Source of the DNA: Helianthus annuus
Lineage: Eukaryota; Streptophyta; Magnoliopsida; Asterales; Asteraceae
Assembly: GCF_002127325.2 (NCBI RefSeq)
Contig: NC_035437.2
Location: 168,188,265-168,252,264, forward strand
Direction of reading: 5' to 3'
DNA: 64,000 nt
Shown here: positions 58,748 to 64,000 of the stretch, piece after piece
Layout: each line of letters begins with the position of its first letter
Numbering within the stretch: the first letter of the stretch is position 1
Translations under genes and position numbers: made by a program
Notes under the pieces: generated by a model
What the model was told of the DNA's origin: nothing
The model's input: the letters and a program-made list of their open reading frames with translations, nothing else
Databases searched by the model: none

Positions 58748-60838
58748 GTGCTGGGCTTGGATGTTTCGGGTACTGAGCACGTAACTCTTTCTGCTGAGCG
58801 CGTCAGCAACCACATTCGCCTTGCCTGGGTGATAACGAATCTCACAGTCGTAATCGTTGAGAAGTTCTACCCATCGGCGTTGACGCATATTAAGCTCTCT
58901 CTGATTAAAGATGTGTTGTAAACTCCTGTGATCAGTGTAGATTGTACACCTAGTGCCATACAGGTAGTGTCGCCAAATCTTCAATGCAAAGACAACCGCG
59001 CCTAGCTCGAGGTCATGGGTTGTATAGTTCTTCTCGTGGATCTTGAGCTGACGAGATGCGTAGGCTATAACCTTGTCTCGCTGCATGAGAACACAGCCGA
59101 GACCAAGGTTAGAAGCATCACAGTAGACAATGAAGTTGTCGCTTCCGTCGGGCAGCGTAAGAATTGGAGCGTTGCACAGCATATGCTTGAGGGTTTGAAA
59201 GGCAGTCTCTTGTGCATTTCCCCACACAAAAGGCTTGTCCTTATGAGTAAGAGCGGTAAGCGGCACAGCGATCTTGGAGAATCCTTCAATGAATCGTCGA
59301 TAATAGCCCGCTAGTCCGAGAAAAGAACGAACTTCTGACGGGTTCTTAGGCGTAATCCAGCTTTTGACAGCTTCAATCTTCGCAGGATCGACATGGATAC
59401 CCTGACTATTCACGATGTGACCCAGAAACTGAACCTCCTCCAACCAGAATTCGCACTTAGAGAACTTGGCATAGAGTTGGTTCCCCTGGAGTAACTCGAG
59501 AACCAAACGTAGATGTTGCGCGTGTTCGGCTTTCGCTTTGGAATAAATCAAGACATCGTCGATGAACACGATGACGAAACGGTCAAGATAAGGCTTACAC
59601 ACGCGATTCATCAGATCCATAAAAACCGCGGGTGCGTTGGTTAGACCAAAGGGCATAACAACAAATTCGTAATGGCCATAACGGGTTCGAAAAGCGGTTT
59701 TAGGAATGCCTTTTTCTTGAATCCGTAGCTGATGATATCCTGAACGCAAATCGATTTTAGAGAAACATGAGGCACCTTGTAGTTGATCAAACAAATTGTC
59801 GATTCGGGGCAAGGGGTATCGGTTCTTGATGGTTAACTTATTCAATTCCCGATAGTCGATGCACATCCGGAACGATCCATCCTTCTTTTTGACGAAAAGG
59901 ACTGGCGCGCCCCAAGGAGAGGTGCTCGGGCGAATAAAGCCTTTTTCGAGTAATTCCTGGAGTTGGTTCGAGAGTTCCCTCATTTCGGATGGTGCGAGTC
60001 GGTAAGGGGCTTTGGCAACGGGGTTAGCTCCAGGAATGAGGTCGATGCGGAAGTCGATATCACGACTTGGTGGTAGTCCGGGAAGATCGTCCGGGAACAC
60101 CTGAGTAAATTCACGAACCACTGGAACGTCTTTGACTTCAACTTTCTTTTTCTTTTCCTTCTCCGCTACTACAATGTTGGCCAAGAAGGCTCGGTATTCC
60201 TTGCGGAGATACTTGCTGGCTTGAATACATGACATGAGCTCGAGACCTTTCGATGCCGTTTCACCGTACACACACAATAGATCACCATTCGCGAGCGAGA
60301 ATCGAATCATCTTTTCGAAGCACACAACTTCGGCATGGTTTTCACGAAGAAAGTCCATGCCTATTATGACGTCGAAGCTTCCGAGTTGCATTGGAATAAG
60401 GTCGATTGGAAAAATGTGATTGTTGAGTTCTAGAGTGCAATCACGAAGAACAGAGTTAACTGCGACGGTTCTTCCAGTAGCGACTTCGACTTCGAATGAC
60501 GAGGACAGATAAGAGCGCTTACATCTAAGGAGCTTCTCGAATTCAAACGACACAAAGCAGTTATCGGCTCCAGTATCAAACAAACATGATGCATAAATAC
60601 CATTCACAAGGAACGTACCATTAACCACGTTGTTATCCGCCTGAGCCTGACGGGCATTGATGTTGAAGGTTCGGGCATGGGCTGCTTGCTGCTGTTGCTG
60701 AGGCTGCTGTTGTGGTTGTTGCTGCTGGGGTTCCTGCTTTGTGTTGGGCTTGGATGTTTCGGGTACTGAGCACGTAACTCTTTCTGCTGAGCGCGTCAGC
60801 AACCACATTCGCCTTGCCTGGGTGATAACGAATCTCAC
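58640..60838 (-). CDS. X unit 2: complete PR-RT-RNase H frame, 732 codons
   Basis: One uninterrupted frame. The first 30 or so codons (from Met 60838) are unit 3's RNase H end read in another frame; X protein proper begins near the Gln-rich linker (60737). Order: protease [11 protein letters not shown], then RT with [35 protein letters not shown] and [13 protein letters not shown] (F-I-D-D), then RNase H with [37 protein letters not shown] and [17 protein letters not shown]. At the unit border the frame passes into a Thr/Ala-rich shift product and stops at 58640. No integrase follows directly. All catalytic motifs look intact. Confidence 0.85.
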   Translation of the reverse strand: MRFVITQARRMWLLTRSAERVTCSVPETSKPNTKQEPQQQQPQQQPQQQQQAAHARTFNINARQAQADNNVVNGTFLVNGIYASCLFDTGADNCFVSFEFEKLLRCKRSYLSSSFEVEVATGRTVAVNSVLRDCTLELNNHIFPIDLIPMQLGSFDVIIGMDFLRENHAEVVCFEKMIRFSLANGDLLCVYGETASKGLELMSCIQASKYLRKEYRAFLANIVVAEKEKKKKVEVKDVPVVREFTQVFPDDLPGLPPSRDIDFRIDLIPGANPVAKAPYRLAPSEMRELSNQLQELLEKGFIRPSTSPWGAPVLFVKKKDGSFRMCIDYRELNKLTIKNRYPLPRIDNLFDQLQGASCFSKIDLRSGYHQLRIQEKGIPKTAFRTRYGHYEFVVMPFGLTNAPAVFMDLMNRVCKPYLDRFVIVFIDDVLIYSKAKAEHAQHLRLVLELLQGNQLYAKFSKCEFWLEEVQFLGHIVNSQGIHVDPAKIEAVKSWITPKNPSEVRSFLGLAGYYRRFIEGFSKIAVPLTALTHKDKPFVWGNAQETAFQTLKHMLCNAPILTLPDGSDNFIVYCDASNLGLGCVLMQRDKVIAYASRQLKIHEKNYTTHDLELGAVVFALKIWRHYLYGTRCTIYTDHRSLQHIFNQRELNMRQRRWVELLNDYDCEIRYHPGKANVVADALSRKSYVLSTRNIQAQHKAGTPAATTTTAASATAASSPCPNLQHQCPSGSGG

Positions 60839-61214
60839 AGTCGTAATCGTTGAGAAGTTCTACCCATCGGCGTTGACGCATATTAAGCTCTCTCTGATTA
60901 AAGATGTGTTGTAAACTCCTGTGATCAGTGTAGATTGTACACCTAGTGCCATACAGGTAGTGTCGCCAAATCTTCAATGCAAAGACAACCGCGCCTAGCT
61001 CGAGGTCATGGGTTGTATAGTTCTTCTCGTGGATCTTGAGCTGACGAGATGCGTAGGCTATAACCTTGTCTCGCTGCATGAGAACACAGCCGAGACCAAG
61101 GTTAGAAGCATCACAGTAGACAATGAAGTTGTCGCTTCCGTCGGGCAGCGTAAGAATTGGAGCGTTGCACAGCATATGCTTGAGGGTTTGAAAGGCAGTC
61201 TCTTGTGCATTTCC
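60741..61214 (-). pseudogene. X unit 3: RNase H part, cut by a Y LTR
   Basis: From [15 protein letters not shown] to STRNIQAQH it matches unit 2. It is cut at 61214, within the RT-RNase H connection, where the second Y LTR begins. Confidence 0.85.
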
Positions 61215-64000
61215 TGTAACACCTCGAATTTTTGTGTCCAATAATGTGTTAACACGTGTCATTTGTTTACACGTGGCATTGATATTAAATAAAGGACTAA
61301 TTTTGACAAACCTTGAAAGTATATATATTCGAGGGTTATAGATGTCAACAAGGGTAAATATACTGTATAGTAACCCTAAATAAATGCTTGTACCTTCAAA
61401 CGAATAAATCATAAATCGTACGGAAGCGAAACGCGGAAGAAAGTGAGAGATTACGAACTACAGGGGTTAACTGTGTCAACATGTTTAATTATACCTCTGA
61501 GTGACCCTTTAACGTTCCCAAGACTTCGTAACAGTATTATACGCTCACTAGAATATACAGTATAAATTCCGCGAAGTTCCGTTTTAAAACGAAAGAGTTA
61601 TACTCGAATTCTTATGAGAAGGGTTAAAAGCGTCAATAATGAAAGTTAAGACTCTCTGAATAATTAATAAACTAATCAGGGACTTAACAACGCGGGTAAA
61701 TAACACGAGGCCCCTATCGGTAAATAACCGAGGGCCAAACCGCAAAGTTACCCCTTCAAACCCGAAAGGTCAGGTAAATCATTACGAAAGATTTCGTTAT
61801 TAATTACCAGGATTTCGTAATCATTTCAAAAGATTTTAAAAATCTGAAAAACAGGCTTCACGCGACCCGCATTGCATGTTGGTTAAGTTGAGGCGGGCCG
61901 CGAGCCTCCTGTTTTACGCGTCTGATATATGAATCTTAGGCGGCCCGCATTATAAACGCATGGAACTTCCATGCGGGCCGCATTAGACGCCCAGATGCAG
62001 AAACATTGTAACTACTTGACCTTTGGACCCTTTGAACGACCAACAACCAATTAATGGGGCATGGGCACTCTATGCTCGACCCATAACACTTAGGGGACAC
62101 CTACCCATCATCTCTGGACTATTGTGAGTGTTTGCAATGATCATAGTTGCTTGGCATTGGCTATAAATAGCCACCTTATGCACATAACATTCACAACATC
62201 AAAAAACACACATCTCTGATCATTGCAAGAGCTCTCAAGTCCTTTTCTCTGCTCTATAAGCAAGAACACAACTTCTGTAAGTGATCTAACCCTTTGTGGT
62301 TTCACATTTCCATAGTTATAGCCTAAAAACACAACCGTCGTAACTAACGGTTGTCATTGCAATAACTTGCAAATGGTTCAGTCTTATGACGAATCAAAAG
62401 TGGTTATGAGATGGTATTTATGTGGGTAATAAACCTCTAAAAAGGTTCCCCCTGATCACCACTCTAACTATGTCAAATATCGAGTCAAACGTGCGGTTAA
62501 AAAGTCAACAGAAAGCTATTTTAGCGATTTATGCATAATCTGTAATGTATATGTTATGAAACCTGTTTTGACACTTATAAAATATGATAATAAGTATATA
62601 AACTTGTTTGCGCTCGTTTGAATCGACCATTTGCTATATTGACCCGGTTCGGAGCCGAATGTCGCAAAAGTTTGACTTTTGCTTTGACTTCAGTTCTGAC
62701 CCAAAACCTTGCTTATTAAATTATAAGCATGTCCTTAAAGTTTCACGTCAATCCGAGGTCTAGAATGAGAGTTATGCTAATTAGCGCAATTTAAATAAAC
62801 TTTAGTAATTAACGGCGCAAATAGCATAACGCCTATCTAAACCAAGATTTCGTCACCAAATCTTTTACCCACTGTTATAAATTAATATTTTGGGAATTTT
62901 AAAGATTTTTAATAATTTTTACCTTGCTCATAACCTGCGGTTACGGCTACGGTTCGGTAAATACCAAATATGCCCTTTTTGGCCAAAACATGAGTTCTAC
63001 AAGGTCTTTTGACCCGATTCCAGTTGCTACTGGTTTTAAATAATAAATAAAGTATTTTAAGCTTTATAAGCTGTTCGGAAAACTCAGATTTCCTGTAGAA
63101 CTCGAAAAGCCTTTTTAAAGTCTTTAAAATGACCAAAAAGCCCCTACGGGGCATAATACTAACTTAAACTCGTTACGGGCATCACGGAAGGTATCCTACT
63201 GATACCACAACCCATTTATGGCATATTGACTTAGGAAATAAGCGTACGACTCTCATGGTTAACTGTTTCGCCTATTGTGCGCACGGTTCGGCTTATGAAA
63301 CTAGTTTTCATAATTTAGCCGATACGGGTCAAATTATATTATTTGAACCCCAAAATCCAGAGTGTGAACCATTAACCCATCTAAAACAAGTCTCTGAACT
63401 TGTTGGGTCAGAATCACACTCCATTCTCGGTTTTCGCCTTTCACGCGATTAAACCATATCTATACATGTCGGAACCAACCGGTCTAGGCTACGGCCATTA
63501 TAACGACCCGTTAGGATTCTAAGAGGTTAATTAAAACCTTCGTTCCAGATTAGGAGCCCCAGTAAAAGCTATCGGTGATTTAATCCAAAATAAGGAAATA
63601 TACTTGCAAAGGTAAATACTTTAACTTATTTCCCCTATATGGGCTTGGGTTACGGTATATTAATACCGCTTGATTGAGCATTATATAATTCCATCGCTTA
63701 GGTGGTTAATTGATTAAATATGATCGGCTCATTTAAACAGTTTTGTTGCTTATAAGCCTTTGGGGGGGTTTAATGACCGTTGTCCCGGATATCCTTGGCA
63801 TCATTTTACGAAATGGCCACGACCATCGACATCCCGGTGTAGGCGTACACCCGGTATAAAGTGTCGACATTAAATTAAAAGACGTAGCCGTTGGTTTTTA
63901 TACTACGGTTTTACGCAAACGTGGTGTGTCTACAAATCTTTAACCCGGCACGATCCGGGCTACTGAACGCATAAAAGAACATGTAAAACGTTCACAAGAT
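61215..64000 (+). repeat. Y-family LTR, copy 2 (right end off-window)
   Basis: It starts TGTAACACCTCG and matches 54607 onward almost exactly, except for a 182-bp deletion near 62702. TATA box at 62159-62172. It could be a solo LTR or the 5' LTR of another Y element. Confidence 0.9.

Larger units (their letters stand above)
47617..61214 (-). mobile_element. Element X: chromodomain-type Ty3/gypsy with tandem pol units
   Basis: The 3' LTR, integrase and RT-RNase H are on the minus strand; the 5' part lies right of the window. PR-RT-RNase H is repeated head to tail (52001 onward). Element Y (53078-58008) and a Y-type LTR (61215 on) are inserted in it. It inserted into the Tat gag at 47616. Confidence 0.8.
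52001..61214 (-). repeat. Head-to-tail array of about 2-kb PR-RT-RNase H units
   Basis: Unit 1 is 52001-53079 plus 58009-58747, unit 2 is 58748-60740 (1993 bp), unit 3 is 60741-61214 and continues off the Y LTR. Each border joins the RNase H end to the gag-protease linker at GTGCTGGGCTTGG (unit 3: GTGTTGGGCTTGG). Confidence 0.85.

Noticed and set aside
60741..60838. Native start of element X pol at Met 60838
   Set aside because: The first codons are unit 3 RNase H sequence in another frame; true X protein sequence begins after the unit border.

Overview
This window looks like nuclear DNA of a flowering plant. It has almost no single-copy genes, is filled with nested LTR retrotransposons (Ty1/copia and Ty3/gypsy), DNA-transposon derivatives, SINE-like and Helitron-like pieces and microsatellites, and holds one intron-containing plant gene with canonical GT-AG introns. 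The mix of families (a copia SIRE-type element with a large extra 3' ORF, a Tat-type gypsy element with an antisense extra ORF, chromodomain gypsy elements with 3 kb LTRs) would fit an Asteraceae genome. That assignment is inference from general familiarity, not a measurement.

Layout. 1-7262: the 3' half of a SIRE-type copia element (RT-RNase H end, structured spacer, 908/911-codon extra ORF, polypurine tract, 3' LTR). 7263-10480: non-coding DNA with a (TTA)n array, a Mutator-like foldback MITE with target duplication and a hAT-like MITE. About 10481-20206: a decayed hAT transposon split at 11157/19024 by a complete, young, minus-strand copia element (11158-19023) with an intact 1349-codon gag-pol and a 5-bp target duplication. 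21183-23034: a Harbinger-type MITE split by a solo LTR of the same copia family, then a second Harbinger-type MITE.

23272-27167 is the only recognisable cellular gene, a five-exon BSD-domain protein of 304 residues. 27168-37300 is non-coding: foldback elements, a G-rich tract, a tRNA-derived SINE with 15-bp target duplications, a Helitron 3' end, a 60-bp minisatellite and other local duplications. 37301-38734 is a Harbinger derivative with a broken Myb-like ORF.

38739-47616 is a minus-strand Tat-type gypsy element with broken gag-pol and a spliced-looking antisense extra ORF. It is cut at 47617 by a second minus-strand gypsy element (X, chromodomain type), which reaches the right edge. The PR-RT-RNase H part of X is present as about 2-kb head-to-tail units: one interrupted, one complete and one truncated. 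Unit 1 is interrupted by a 5'-truncated plus-strand gypsy element Y (53078-58008), and unit 3 by a second Y-family LTR (61215 to the edge).

The genes do not form a pathway: apart from the BSD gene, all coding sequence belongs to transposable elements. The observations I find most worth checking are the tandem PR-RT-RNase H array, the paired hairpins and duplicated polypurine tract of the SIRE element, the gene-like structure upstream of its extra ORF, and the palindromes around several LTR TATA boxes.
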